The notes: generated from the sequence alone by a model not told the origin. A DNA stretch of 64,000 nucleotides from Cervus elaphus (GCF_910594005.1 NC_057826.1:23903501-23967500); one strand, 5' to 3'; shown: positions 34,003-46,719, counted from the stretch's first letter. A program made the numbers and translations.

Positions 34003-35855
34003 CGATTTCCTATTACAAAGTTGAGCACAGAGTGGGCTTACAGCACTATGGAAATGAAGTAGTCATAACTTGGTCTGAAGCAGTATGCATATGTTCCATG
34101 CACAATTACCTGATTAGAATATAGTATTTCCAAAACATAAACTTTATAGTTTTAGAATCATTGCTTATGATTTTACATGCAACTGAAATGAGGGAGAATA
34201 CAGGGAACTAGATAGGAGTTCTTTGCTGTAAAATAGAATAAAGAAATGTGTATAAAAGAGAGGCAGTGGGGAGAGAGATGGAGGAGAAAAAAATTAAAAT
34301 TGATGGGAAATTTCAGAAATAAAAAAACTGAATATTAAAAGAGTTTAGAAAGTTCCATCCAGACTCTAGACCAGATGATCTTCTCTTTTAACTCTCCGAC
34401 ACAGAGGGACACTCCAGCTTTTCTGTGTTGTGTTCAGTGGCCAGGAGTCCATGCCCTAGTGATAAAGCTTTTCTGTTAGAAGTGAGAAGAGCTTATTCCC
34501 ACTGGCATTCTGTGAAAGGCAACAAAGGAGCATGAGGGCTACAGCACAATGATTCCTGAAACCTTGATGAGTAGTGCTGTGGTTAAAGTGACCCAATTTC
34601 AGATCCACTGATGTATGAAAGAGGGAAGTCCTATGGCCATTGACAAAAACGATGAAAAAATAAGAGTGTGCTGTTTGTCCCTCTACATGGTCCACCTTTT
34701 CCAGAAAACAAGCCTCCTCTATTAGAGTCAATATTTATTATTGGAAATCCCCATATTTTCTTTTTCTTTGTGTGTTTTCTGTCTTGAATGGAGAAGAGGA
34801 GAAGACAGTGAGGAGAGAAGAGCCAGGAAGGAAAGGATGGGGAAAATAAGGGACACAATAGGGCAGTAAGGAACATTTTTGAGGATTCCAGATAGGCCTG
34901 GAAACTGATTCCTCATGGGCCTTCTTATAAAAGAGTATAGGGTTACTATATATTTAGACAACTGTATTAGATAGATAGGTAGATAGGCACACAGGTTGAA
35001 GCATAACTTATAAAAAAGGTACTCTGCATAATAACTGAATGCCAGCCTTGGCTGTGTGCAACCCAAGAACTCTTTTTCTTTCCCCTTTGAACAGTGGGTC
35101 TGGGTGAAAAAAAAAAGGCCTGGTTTCTGGCAGAGGAAGGAGTTTGTGGGTTGGAAAGACATAGAGAGGGGAAACAGCAGAAGAAAGACAGAAGGCAAAT
35201 GCTTCTGCTAGGGGTGTTGCCTGGGAGTTTCCTAAGATGCTCCAGGCAATTGCAGAACTGAGCTTGTGTCTTGAATTGGCCCTACAGCTCCTCTTCTAGA
35301 CTTGAAAAGAACACCCATTTTATCTCCACTTTTCCTCTTTTTCACTGCTTCTCCCTTCTTCTTTCCAAGCTCTCTTCAATCATCTTGAAGAGAGGGCAGT
35401 TGCTGTGGCCACTTTCATTTTGATTCTTAGACTTCCAACTTTTCATCCCATGAAAAGGTTTGAGGACCCCACGGGAGTCATCATCTTGGCCAGGCACTCA
35501 CCAGTGCCTGGATACTGAAGGAAGAAAAGGATTAATGGCATTATTATGCTAACTTTGTTTTAGCTCAACCCTGGACCAAAAGATAGTTAAAAACAGCATG
35601 AAGAAATATAAATTGGACATATAAACAACTGTTCTCTTTTTGAGAAAATTTTTGCATGACAAATCTCAAATTGGACAAAGTAGAATGAACACTTGACATT
35701 GCATGGGCCATCTGTCATGGCAGGTTCAGTAAATCAAATAGCAGATCTAAAATCTCTCAGTGATATGTTATTCTACAAATGATAAGAACAAAATCTGTGA
35801 TTTGGGTGTTGCAGAAATCAGAAATAAGGGATCAGAAAAAGCCAATCTCCTGATG
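34003..35855. other. Non-coding, largely single-copy
   Basis: No named repeat. Minus frames at 34631-35198 are Ser/Leu/Phe-rich chance frames from purine-rich plus-strand DNA. A short tagata run near 34970. Confidence 0.35.
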
Positions 35856-35859
35856 ATCT

Positions 35860-36780
35860 AGTTGCTGAGCCCTAAAATCTAGTCAGTATGCCAGGACCAG
35901 ACCAATCTCCCTTAAACCTCTTTTATCACATGAGTTCCTTACTCTAGAAATTTCCCTATTTCAAGTATTTTCTTTCTTTCTACACACTTTCTCCTAGATT
36001 GACATTCTTGCAAAATTTAACTTAGGCTTTCAAAGTCCACCTCTGGTTTCCCATCATCTGTCTATAATACCTCTGCTTCTGTAAAAGCAGATGCCCGCAA
36101 ATCCACCATAATCAGCTACTGTTCCTTGCCTCTGTGGGTTTTATCCCTTTCCTCTGAAATGTGCTGCTTTCTATCCAACTTCACCTGCTCCAAACAGTTC
36201 AATATCTTGGTGCGGTTCAGTCCTTTAACTTCAATGCTGCCATCCTTGAATGTAGCAAAACTGATTTCTCGCTCCTCAAACTTTCTACAGCTCTTAACAG
36301 AGTACAGTCTAGTATTTGATTTTATTCACTTGCTCAGTCTTAAATAACATAACATGTGAAAGAGGCTTACAGTTTAAATAGCATAACAGTGTCTGCATAT
36401 AGTTGTTGTAATTCAGTGTGCATTCAGTTGTGTCTGACTTTTTGTGACCCCGCAGATTGTAGCCCACCAGGCTCCTCTGTCCATGGAATTTCCCAGGCAA
36501 GTATATTGGAGTGTGTTGCCATTTCCTTCTCCGGGGGATCTTCCAGGCCCAGGGACTGAACCTAGGTCTCCTGGGTTTCTTGTTGTTTAGTAGTCACCCA
36601 ATATATATTCATTTATTTCCTTTTTCATTATTGTTGCATATTAATTATTTTCTTCCTAACAAGGCTGGCAGCTAATTAAGAAAATGATTATTTTATTTCC
36701 TCTTCCTTCACAGGGCCTGGCATCTTGAAGAGTGCTCAGTAGATAATCAATAGATACTGACTGACTGAATGATTGATCGA
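35860..36780 (+). mobile_element. L2 LINE fragment including 3' end, sense, split by Bov-tA
   Basis: L2-like order: 'cttactctagaaatttccct', 'ctttcaaagtccacctctgg', then after the SINE 'ttcacagggcctggcatctt', 'agtgctcagtagataatcaa' and 'gactgactgaatgattg', the L2 3' end. Confidence 0.6.
36413..36578 (-). mobile_element. Bov-tA SINE, antisense, head missing
   Basis: 'tcagttgtgtctgacttttt', 'tagcccaccaggctcctctg', 'ccatttccttctccggggga', ending at 'cctaggtctcctggg'. Confidence 0.9.
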
Positions 36781-36882
36781 CTAATGCACTTTGCATTTGA
36801 ATTCTCACTACAGAAGCCCTTGAGGATGTGCTGGTTTTCCTCCAAGTGATCTAAAATTGACCTCTACTGCATGGTGGAAAGT

Positions 36883-36917
<35 letters not shown>
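36883..36917. repeat. (TC)n(TA)n microsatellite
   Basis: About eight TC units run straight into about ten TA units, followed by a T-run. Confidence 0.9.
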
Positions 36918-36924
36918 TTTTTTT

Positions 36925-37050
36925 GCAGATGAGAAAGTTGAAATACAGAGAGAATTTAAATATTCCCAAAGTAAAAAAGGACGGCAGTGACAGCTACAAG
37001 GTAGAATTAGAGGCCAGGCATTCTGACTGCCAGTCAATTGAATTTGGAGT
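36925..37050 (-). repeat. MIR relic, antisense
   Basis: 'agatgagaaagttgaaatac', 'ggtagaattagaggccaggc', 'attctgactgccagtcaatt' in antisense MIR order. Confidence 0.55.
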
Positions 37051-37214
37051 CATTGAACTATATATTTTTTCTGAGCTGAGTAGCTTTTATCCACCTGTTA
37101 ATCTCTGATGTATAAGCTTTAGCACATTGCAGTGTGACTCTGCTTTTCTTTTTTTTTTTTTTGCTATGTTTATTTTTGAGTGACTCATAGGTAAAAATGT
37201 ACTTAATTATCTAT

Positions 37215-37380
37215 CATTTTGGTTGCTTACATTTTTTAAATTAAGGTATAATTGACATATAACATTATATTAGTTTCAGGTATACAACAGAATGACTCAA
37301 TATTTGCATATATTATGAAAAGATCACCACAGTAAGTCTAGTTAACATTTGCCACTATACATAGATCGAATTTTTTTCTT
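37215..37380 (-). mobile_element. L1 3'-end fragment, antisense
   Basis: 'ttaaggtataattgacatat', 'tattagtttcaggtatacaa', 'agatcaccacagtaagtcta' are characteristic of antisense L1M 3' UTR. Confidence 0.8.
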
Positions 37381-37484
37381 ATGATGAGGACTCATAATGT
37401 CTACATGGTAGTTGCTTTTTGTTTCTTTTTGGCCTTTTAAGATCAGGTACTGTGCCTCACATGCCCTTACTTACATTTTTAGTG

Positions 37485-37545
37485 TCTGGCACAGTACCTG
37501 ATCTTTAATAAATGCTTAATAAAATTTGCCAAATGGATGATATTA
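37485..37545 (+). repeat. L2/MIR 3'-end relic
   Basis: 'gtgtctggcacagtacctga' then 'ttaataaatgcttaataaaa'. Confidence 0.5.
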
Positions 37546-38740
37546 TCAATAAAATTATCTTCTTAGAGTACTGAACAATTAACCTACCTTGTCCCCGTTT
37601 ATAGCATTGAGCGGAGTTAAACTTATAGTCTTATTTATAGCAATCTCTTCTTAATACTGAATTATATTTGCTGTTCTTAGTTATTGTCATCTAGAGATTA
37701 CACAAGAAATTGAACTATCATTTCATTATCCTTAGTTTGATTCCTAAACTATAGGCTAGCCTGGGCTTTAACTTCCAATCCACAAGTAATAATATAACAC
37801 TTACATATTTAAGAAAAGAATAACTTCTTCCAATTGAAATAAGAGGTAATTAAAGGAGACAGAATTACTGGCCCCAAGTTAGCATAAAACATTTTATCAC
37901 TGACTCATCTGAGTCGTATGGATTTCATAACTGATGATTAGCTTCTCTTAATCAGTTGAACATCCATTTAAGGGACAAATTGATTAGCTCCTTGCATAAT
38001 TAACAGAACATTAAGTACCATCCCTTTGAGTTGAGAAAATTGTTTTGATTAACAGCAAATATGAACAATTTAACATTAAGATATTAAACGCTATCTCAAA
38101 TTATCATTAATCTGTTTTTTCAAAATGCTGAGGAGGTGTTTGCAGCTAGCTCAGTGACCAATGTTTGCAGTTTCTAAAGCGCTTTCATTTCTCCAGCTGG
38201 GATTGAATTTAATATACCTTTTCCATAAAATGCATAGATTGCCAGTACTTTCCTTGGTCTTCCCTTCGTCCCCCTTGACGTGGCTGTCCCTAGCCCCTCC
38301 TGTCCATTTCACTATTGTGGACAAGGAGCGGAGGGCCCCATCCAGTCCTGAGGCAATCCTCTGTGACTCTGTAGTCAGGCTTTTGTTTCCTGTTTTCCTA
38401 ACTGTCCTTCCAAACCAGTGAGAGTTTGGAAATTAGGGAAAAAATTATATTCTCACCAAAGGTTGCTGCTACAGTTCAATCAAAAGGACCTTTAGTATAA
38501 ATATATATATACCTTTTCCACAGAGGATAAGAGTATAATATACTAGTATATAAATAATAACCAACATTACTATGTGATCAACTCTTAGCTTGTACTTTCT
38601 ACTTAGTGGAATGGTGAAAACACAGTTCTGGGGCATAGACCTAGGAAAATAGTTAATATTAAATTTATACAAATCATTTAGAAAATAATTGGTGAGGAGC
38701 TGGAGAAAGATTGGCGTGAATATTAAAATGCGGGGCTGCT
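37546..38740. other. Repeat-poor AT-rich single-copy DNA
   Basis: No transposon recognised. It carries several homeodomain-like TAAT cores (for example 'gattagctccttgcataatt', 'cttaatcagttgaac') at 37860-38150, followed by a more GC-rich part at 38240-38350. A candidate conserved non-coding element only. Confidence 0.3.
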
Positions 38741-38743
38741 GTG

Positions 38744-38930
38744 CCCTTTTCAGTATGTCCAGCTCTTTGCGACCCCAGAGACTGTAGCTCACGTGGGATT
38801 TTCCCAGCAAGAATACTGGCGTGGGTTGCCACTTCCTCCTCCAGGGGATCTTCCTGACTCAAAGGTTGAACCTGCATCTCCTGCATTGGCAGGCAGATTC
38901 CTTACCACTGAGCCACTTAGAAAGCCCTAA
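38744..38930 (-). mobile_element. Bov-tA SINE, antisense
   Basis: 'cagtatgtccagctctttgc', 'gcaagaatactggcgtgggt', head end 'accactgagccacttagaaa'. Confidence 0.9.
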
Positions 38931-39597
38931 AATGGGGAAAGTGGTTATTAAAGATGTCAGAATCTATAAAGGAAATAATTGATGAGCCAGGAGAAATCAC
39001 AGAATTGAGCAATGTGGAAATATGCAAGAGTAGACGTGAACAAGACGTTAGACAATTAAAGGTGTGAAAGGCTCTGCCTGCTAAAGCCATGTTGAAGAGA
39101 ATATTCCAGTAGGGAAGAACAACTGGGAAACAGATCTTACAATCCACAGGAGGTCAGCAAAGTTGTTTAAAGATGTGCTATGTCAGTAGTCATAAAAATT
39201 GCACTAAATTACACAACCTATAATTAAAGCTAAACATTCAGAATATTAAGGCTCTGTCACCCTTAGACAGATGGTAGTTGATTCTGATTATACCTTGGGC
39301 ACTGAGGACCTAATTAGTTTTTTCAAGAAGGTGTGCAGGTGTCAGTCAATTCTGGAGTCAGTGCTGAGCAGGACAGGTTAATGGAGACACTCTAATACTT
39401 GAAACTGATGAGGCCTGAGGCAAGTTTCAAACACAATTTGCAGAAGTTTAGAAACTTAGTGAACATGCAGGAAATTCAGTTTAGGCCTGTTGAAAGTCTA
39501 CAAGTGCTACATGCTTGCCTTTTTAACACAACTCAGATTGCAGTCCCAGTAAAGATTAGTTTTACAGAGGACCATTTTGTAGGCTCCAATGAATAGG
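38931..39597. other. Non-coding, unassigned
   Basis: No named element recognised. Confidence 0.35.
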
Positions 39598-39808
39598 GTT
39601 GTTGTTTAGTTGCTCAGTCATGTCTGACTCTTTCGCAACCCCATGGCCTGTAGCCCACCAGGCTCCTCTGCCCGTAGGATTTCCCAGGCAAGAATACTGG
39701 AGTGGGTTGCCATTTCCTTCTCTAGAGGATCTTCCCAACTCAGGGTCTGAACTCACATCTCTTGCTTGGCAGGCAGATTCCCTACCACTGAGCCACCAGG
39801 GAAGCCCA
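39598..39808 (-). mobile_element. Bov-tA SINE, antisense, full length
   Basis: 'gttgctcagtcatgtctgac', 'caagaatactggagtgggtt', head 'ccactgagccaccagggaag'. Confidence 0.93.
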
Positions 39809-39963
39809 ATCAATAAGATACTGAACAACTAATCTAAAGTGGTCATTTCATTTTAATGTTATTACATTCTGTTGATTCACTAAGAGATGTTTGGCTGTGA
39901 CGATGTTATATTACCTAAATGGTAATTGCTGAGAAACAGGCAAATAACACAAGTTCCACTAGT

Positions 39964-40193
39964 GCGTGTGTGTATGTGCTAAGTCACTTCAGTCATGTTT
40001 GACTCTTTGTGACCCTATGGACTGTAGCCTGCCAGGCTCCTCTGTCGATGGGGTTCTCCAGGTAAGAGTACTGGAGTGGGTTGTCGTGCCTACCTCCAGG
40101 GGATCTTCCTGACCCAGGGATCAAACCTGTGTCTCTTATGTCTCCTGAGTTGACAGGTGGGTTCTTCACCACTAGTGCCACCTGGGAAGCCTC
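39964..40193 (-). mobile_element. Bov-tA SINE, antisense, full length
   Basis: 'taagtcacttcagtcatgtt', 'agtactggagtgggttgtcg', head 'agtgccacctgggaagcc'. Near the tail, 'gtgcgtgtgtgtatgtgc'. A short 'aagttccactag' occurs on both sides (39951-39962 and 40194-40205), a likely target duplication. Confidence 0.93.
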
Positions 40194-40205
40194 AAGTTCC
40201 ACTAG

Positions 40206-40378
40206 ACCAGCTTCTCAAATAGTGCTTGTAAGTGCCTGGCTAACACGTTGAAAATACAGATTCCTAGGATCATCCTCATTGATTCTGATGCAGTTAGTTT
40301 GGGGTAGGACCTGGGACTCTGCACTTTTAACACGTACAGATAGGAGATCCATGAGCCATCCTTTGAGAATCACACACA
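40206..40378 (+). mobile_element. MER5-like hAT-Charlie DNA transposon
   Basis: 'ccagcttctcaaatagtgct', 'gattctgatgcagttagttt', 'ggggtaggacctgggactct', 'cctttgagaatcac' in MER5 order. Confidence 0.7.
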
Positions 40379-40624
40379 AGCCAAGAGTTCCCTGAGGGGA
40401 AGGACCATTATTTATTTTTTATAGAAGTTTCAGTACTTAGTTTCATCATGCTTAACAACAGTTAAATAATTCACTGGGTCAATTAATAAATAAGTGGGTG
40501 ATTATTTCTTACTCTGCCTTACTCTCACTTAATATCTAAGTATTTTCAAGTTCCACAATGTTTGCCTAGAAGTTCTAGTCTTAAATTCTTCATCCTAAAT
40601 AGCAGGATCGTGCCTCACAATTGA

Positions 40625-40765
40625 GGTTTCTATACATTCATTCATTCAACACTCAAAATATATTCACTGAACTCACACTTTATACCAGGGACTCTTCTAA
40701 CACTTGGGATATGTCAGTGAGATAAACAGAGATCACTCCCTCATGGAACTTACATTCTGGAAGTT
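40625..40765 (-). repeat. L2 relic, antisense
   Basis: 'cattcattcattcaacactc', 'tataccagggactcttctaa', 'catggaacttacattctgg' in antisense L2 3'-end order. Confidence 0.75.
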
Positions 40766-42035
40766 TTCATGTATCCTGCTTCTAACTCCAAGGTTTTAAA
40801 ATTATTTTCTGGGAATATAATTATGTGCTATAAGTTCTTCACACCAAATAATTTCTTATAGAATCTTGAATTAAGTAAAACATCCATTTTGGCAACTTTC
40901 AAAGCTCACCGAGGAGAAGAGAGATTGGCTTAAAGCACCAGAGAGTTTTATTTTTGCATATAAATATTTATGTGTGTAAAGGGTTGTGTGGTTAATTATA
41001 AGCGACGGGAGGAGAATGACAGATGCTTAGATCCTCTGTCCCCGCGGAGAGACAGACCTTGCTTGTTGGAGTGTAGTGGCACATTGTGTGGTCTGTGTAC
41101 CGAATCACTGATTTAAATATTGCAACAGCTGGAGTGCAAAGTACATCAGCAAATACTACAGGAGGAGGGGCGTGTGTGTCTTGAATACGAAGTAAGAATG
41201 GAATAGGTTTGCACAGTCACACTGAGCAAGGCTGTGGATGGCCCTTTTTTTTCTCTTCAATATTTCAGTTTCAAAGGAGAGTTGGAGAAGGGCAAGAGGA
41301 CTGTCCAGGGACACAGACAGATAAATAAGTAGAGAGCCTGGTGTTTTTTCCTGCATCCTAAGTGTCTGTTTTCTGAAAAGAGACCAAAGTTTTCACCCTA
41401 CCAGGAAAAATCTATTCAGAGAATTCATCTCCATGATGAAAGCAACTAGACCAGACAAGTAGAGTCCCTACTTCAGTGCTCATGGGGAAAATAAGAAGGT
41501 TAACTAGTTTTCTTTGGTAACTTCCATTTTATTGCCTCTATTCATGACCTAATATGAAGTTCAAAATCCTTTTCTCAATTTTTCTTTAATAAATAATGTC
41601 AATAAAGTCTTGCACAGACCACACCTGACCTCATTTACTATTTCCTAATTTATAGATTAGGGAACTGAGGTGAAGAGAATTCAAATGATGTTACAAAAAG
41701 ATACCACCATTTAGTAAGTAGTAGAATGAAGACTAAATCCAGGTTCTCCCACTACAAAATCTGTTTCCACCATCAGGCTGCCTTTTCTTACCCTTACTCC
41801 TTTTTTGTAGTTGTTGTCTCTCTTTTCTCTTTACAATTCCCCACATTATAAATGATAGGAATGCTGGGGGAGTGAGTTATTGTGGGTGGGAGGTGAAGAA
41901 AATGGTTAACACTGATGGGTAGAACTTTGCTACTTACAGATAAGGTGTTGAAAAAGAGTAGGGAAAAATAAAGAACAGCTTTAGAAGGAATATGAATTCA
42001 AACAATAAATGAACAGCTACATTTTAAACTTAAAA
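40766..42035. other. Non-coding, mostly single-copy, with one MIR relic
   Basis: At 41636-41775 an antisense MIR relic ('atagattagggaactgaggt', 'gaagactaaatccaggttct'). Near 40955 a TATA-like 'gcatataaatatttatg' lies upstream of a slightly CpG-richer stretch (41000-41050), without further promoter evidence. Confidence 0.4.
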
Positions 42036-42036
42036 A

Positions 42037-42175
42037 TTGTTGTTGTTCAGTCGTTAAGTGGTATCTGACTCTTTGCAACCCCATGGACTGGGGCATGCCA
42101 GGCTCCTCTGTCTTTTACTATCTCCTAGAGTTTGCTCAAATTCATGTCCATTGAACCGCTGATGCTGTCTAACTG
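42037..42175 (-). mobile_element. BovB 3'-end fragment, antisense
   Basis: 'gttgttgttcagtcgttaag', 'caaccccatggactggggca', 'agtttgctcaaattcatgtc' are antisense BovB 3' end, distinct from Bov-tA in having the 'agtttgctcaaa' part. Confidence 0.85.
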
Positions 42176-43056
42176 GAAATAGCTAAAAATGTTAACTCTT
42201 TTTCTTAGTTTTCTAGATCTTTATCCTATCATCTACATTAAAGATTTCCCATCATCTGGTGAACTTCTTGGGGAGATCACCTAACTAAAAACATCCTCCA
42301 AAAGTTCCATGATATGACAAGAAGAGATGCCTTATTCTCAACCTGAAAATGTCAATGATGGTCATCAGAAATTATGACCCAGGGTCATTTAATGCATTCA
42401 TTCTTTGTTAGTCTGAGTCACAGCTCACCATCCATGTTGATGCCAGTTGATTTGGTAGTGTTCATGTGGAAACAGCAGGGACCAGTGAGTTGGAATCCAT
42501 TCTGCCTCATGCCTCATCAACCAGATGGTTGGCTGAATCAAAGCCAGTAATGCTGATGTCAGAGGCGAGAGAACACAGCTGGATTTTCAAGTTCAAGGGG
42601 AAAGAGAGAATCTGTAATGCTAAAGGTTTGGAAGGAAATTGTGTTTGGACTAGTAGACAGAGCCAATTACAACTGATGGAGTTTTTTAGTGTTAAGTCCT
42701 GCAGCAAAATTTCTGTGTAATTTCTTTTGTGGGCATGGTAGCATCAGAATCTTTTTTATTTCACACCTGCTAACAGGCCTATTGGTGCCAGTTAGCTGTC
42801 ACTGGATCTAGAGGAAATGTTAGCACTGACACACTTGACTCCTACCAACTCCTGGATCATATTGTCCCAGGGATTTCTGGTGACTAGCTTGAAACCGAAA
42901 AGTGCAAGAATGGAAAACACCTTAGAGCACCAGCTCCTAGGAACTTGTTGATGAGGATTTTATTTTCATGAGTATATGTCTGTGTAATTTCACATTTTGA
43001 CTAAGATGTTAGAAAGGTAATTCATGCTTTATTTCCTGCCTTGGTCACGTTAGGGC
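42176..43056. other. Non-coding, unassigned
   Basis: No named element. An 84-codon plus frame (42466-42720) lacks support. Confidence 0.35.
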
Positions 43057-43203
43057 TAGCATGTGTGCATGCCAGGTTGCCTCAGTCATGTCTGACTCTT
43101 TGCAGCCCTATGAACTGTAGCCCACTGGGCTCCTCTGTCCATGGGGATTCTCCAGGCAAGAACACTGGAGTGGGTTGCCATGCCCTCCTCCAGGGGGTCT
43201 GCC
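43057..43203 (-). mobile_element. Bov-tA SINE, antisense, head missing
   Basis: 'ttgcctcagtcatgtctgac', 'caagaacactggagtgggtt', ends at 'ccctcctccagggggtct'. Confidence 0.9.
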
Positions 43204-45015
43204 AGCAGAAAATCTAATTGCAGTCACATAGGGCAAGGGAGGGGGGAAAGGGCTGTTCCCCTACCAGGATTTATACAATGGAAGAAACTTGGGAAAAGGC
43301 CTTCAGTTTTTACTCTGTCATAGTTGCTGCTAAGATGTTCACAGCCCAAGCCTATCTGGTCCATTTGAATCTGAACACTCCCTTGTACCAAACTTGGTCA
43401 CAGCTCCAAAGACCATGATACCTGGTACCCATGTGTTGCCACATCAGAGGCCTGACCATTGCCGGGCCACTGCATAGGAGTAAAGGCCAAGTCTTCCATC
43501 TACCCCTGAAACACACAACAGCTCTCTCTGCCCTCCAAAAGCCTCCCACTCTACAGGAATCCTTCTCTTTCTCCAGAATTCAGGACATTAATTCCTATTT
43601 TCCAAGCAACAGCTTCTTCTCAGAGATTTCGGTATGAGAGGGGTGTTGCTTTCAAGGTCTCTTCTGAATCACAAAGAAGTGACTAAACTAATGCCCACAA
43701 AGCAAGGGAGGCTTGGAAGGGAGGTTGGAAGAGGAAAATTTCCCTTTCATTCTTTATATTCTCCTATTGAACAAGAACAAGGTAAAATTCGTATCTTAGT
43801 AAATCATCCTGCCGCAGAGATGAAGGTGACTTGTATATTATTGAGGTCAGTGAAGCCTTGTGGGATATACACACAGTGACTGAACCAAGTTTGGGAATGT
43901 AGGACCAGAGAATGACTGAGCAATGATCTGTAGATGAGTGCTTAATCCTGGAAAACTCAAGCAATGCTTTACTGGGACAGCAACTGTGGCATTTGGTATC
44001 AGAAGAGTAACATATCCAGGGAAGGAAAGCTATTCAATCCTAAATATTCAGGAGCAATACATAATATTGAATATTTCTATTGCCAGGAGGTCCTACATAT
44101 ATGTGCTTAAGAAGATAAATCCTATGTGCTACGGCAAAAGAAGTTTCTCCCACACTTGCTATAGCAAAAGGGTGCTATGGATTTCAACTCCTAGGAATCA
44201 ACCTATGTAAATGAACTCTGGGTAAGCAGGGACTTTTTTTTCCTTTTTTTCCAAAAAGCACTCAGTTCAGAAGTTTCTCTTTTCTTGCAAATATTCTTGG
44301 TGATTTATACAACTGTTCCCAATGAAGAGTGCAGAGAGAAGGAATTTTGTAGCAGAACATGATTGTGGAATTGGAGGCAAGAGATGTCCCCTGAAGTTGT
44401 AATGATTGCACAGAAGCAGAGTGAAAAGATCAGCTGAGCCAAGACAAGCACATTTATTTTAGCTTTAACCATACAATGATGAGATAGAGTTAACAGTATC
44501 GCAGCTACCTGGTTCTTATTATTGTCTGTCATTGTAAGTAACAAGTACTACATGCTTGTTGTATTTGAAATAGATTACAATAAAATTTTTTAAAATGTGT
44601 TAAACAGTTATAATTTTGCTAAGAGGCTACAATAGATAACAAATTGGCCACAAATTTGTTTCTTCTCTGTAATCACACCTCTGATGGCATCTTCCTTCTT
44701 TGACTCTGAGCTCACCATATAACTTGTACTGGTAAAGGGGAAAATAGACACTCTGACTGAGGTGGAGACTTGAATAGTACTTGAGCAATGGAATTGGCAC
44801 TGTTGCTGCTCTTAGAACCTTGTCCAGTCATATGAACAAGCTCAGGCTACCATGTGGGAGGGTAAGGGATATGTGTTTCATTCAGCCCAGTATTAGAGCC
44901 AAGAAGGAGCTGAACTCCGGATGCAGAGTTAACTAGTTCATTGGCGACTGACTGTAGATGCGTGAGTAAATCCCACTGAGACTGCATCACTCAGGAAAGT
45001 GCAGTTACAATTGTG
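43204..45015. other. Non-coding, unassigned
   Basis: No gene or named repeat recognised. Several 60-90-codon frames have no family features. Confidence 0.35.
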
Positions 45016-45019
45016 ACCT

Positions 45020-46395
45020 GCCCAATACAAACAAAAGCAAAAACAAACAAATGGGACCTAATCAAACTTATAAGCTTTTGTATAGCAAATAAAATAGAAG
45101 AATACATGCCTGCCCAGTCATGTCTGACTCTTTGTGACGCTATGGACTGTAGCCTGCCAGGCTCCTCTGTCCATGGAACTTTCCAAGCAAGAATAATGGA
45201 GTGGGTTGCCATTTCCTGCTTCAGGGGATCTTCATGACATGGGGATTGAACCTGTGTCTCTTGCATTCCACTCACTGACAGATAGATTGTTTACCACTGT
45301 GCCACGTGGGAAGCCTCTTTGTATAGCAAAGAAAATCATAAGCAAAACGAAAAAGCAGTCCATGGGATGGGAGAAAATATTTGCAAATAATGTGACCAAA
45401 AAGGGCTTAACCTCCAAAATATACAAACGTTTCCTACAACTCAATAATAACAATAAAACAACCCAACTGAAAAATAGGCAGACCTAAATAGACATTTCCC
45501 CAAAGAAGACATGCATATGACCAACAGGCACATGAAAAGATGCTCAACATCATAATTATTACAGAATTGAAAATAAAAACTAAAATGAATTACCAGTGCA
45601 CATCAAGATAGCCATCATAAAAAAGTCTACAAATAACAAGTGCTGGAAAGGATGTAGAGAAAAGAAACCTTTCTACACTGTCGGTGGGAATGTAAATTGG
45701 TACAGCCACTATGGAAAACAGCATGGAGGTTCATCAAAAAATGAAAATAGAATTGTCATATGATCCAGCAATCCTACTCCTGGGCATATATCTAGATAAA
45801 GCTATAATTAAAAAAAGATACAGGCACCCTTGCATTCATAGCAGAACTATTCACAATAGCCAAGATGTGGAAACAACTTAAATGTCCATCCACAGGAGAG
45901 TGGATCAAGAAGATGTGGAATACTACTCAGCCATAAAAAAGAAATAATGCCATTTACAGCAATGTGCTTGGATTTAGAGTTGTTATACTAAGAAATAAGA
46001 AGTCAGAAACATAAGACAAATACCATATGATATCACTTATATGTGGAATCTTAAAAAATAATACAAATGGGCTTATTTACAAACCAGAAACAGACTTACA
46101 GACATAGAGAACAGACGTGTGGTTGCCAAGGGGGAACCGGTGGTGAGGGCTAGCCTGGGAGTTTGGGATGAGCTGATGCAAGTTATCATATACAGAATGG
46201 ATGAACAAGGTCCTACTGCATAGTACAGGGAAATAAAGTAAATATTCTGTGATAAACCATAATGGAAAAAAATATGAAAAGGGGTATATATATATATGTA
46301 TGTAACTACATATATATATAACCAAATTACTTTCCTGTACAGCAGAAATTAACACAGCATTGTAAATCAATTACACTTCAATAAAATAAGATTTT
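45020..46395 (+). mobile_element. L1 LINE, sense, ORF2 C-terminal end and 3' UTR, split by Bov-tA
   Basis: Starts in ORF2 ('atgggacctaatcaaactta'), resumes after the SINE ('gaaaatatttgcaaataatg', 'cttaacctccaaaatataca', 'cagccataaaaaagaaataa') and ends at 'caattacacttcaataaaat' with an A-rich tail. Reading frames are broken throughout. Confidence 0.88.
45096..45317 (-). mobile_element. Bov-tA SINE, antisense, nested in L1 with 19-bp target duplication
   Basis: 'cagtcatgtctgactctttg', 'agaataatggagtgggttgc', head 'actgtgccacgtgggaagcc'. The target sequence tttgtatagcaaa-n-aaaat is at 45077-45095 and 45318-45336, 18 of 19 bases identical. Confidence 0.92.
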
Positions 46396-46519
46396 TAAAA
46401 ACTGTGACCTTCCAAACTGTGAGCTAAATAGGTTCTAAATAGTGCTTTTGGCCACTAAGTTTTATAGTATTCTGTTACCCAGGTTTGTTATGCATCAATA
46501 GATAATGACTATAGCACCT

Positions 46520-46712
46520 CTGGAAAAGACTGAGGGCAGAAGGAGAGGAGGGCAACAGAGGATGAGATGGCTGCATGGCAGCACCAATGCAATGGACATG
46601 AACTTGGCCAAACTCCAGGAGATGGTGAGGGACAGGGAAGCCTGGCGTGCTGCAGTTCATGGGGTTGCAAAGAGTCAGACACAACTTGGTGACTGAACAA
46701 CAATAATAACGT
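46520..46712 (+). mobile_element. BovB 3'-end fragment, sense
   Basis: 'ctgagggcagaaggagagga', 'aactccaggagatggtgagg', 'gcctggcgtgctgcagttca', 'gggttgcaaagagtcagaca', ending 'gtgactgaacaacaataat'. In translation it keeps 'REAWRAAVHGVAKSQTQLGD', the BovB C-terminus. Confidence 0.88.
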
Positions 46713-46719
46713 AGCACCT

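Noticed and set aside
34728..35198. 156-codon minus-strand frame rich in Phe, Leu and Ser
   Set aside because: Produced by purine-rich plus-strand DNA (antisense of AG-rich tracts); no signal peptide or membrane pattern that is consistent along its length.
40950..41060. TATA-like sequence followed by a few CpGs
   Set aside because: Too few CpGs and no splice donor; kept only as a remark in the region entry.
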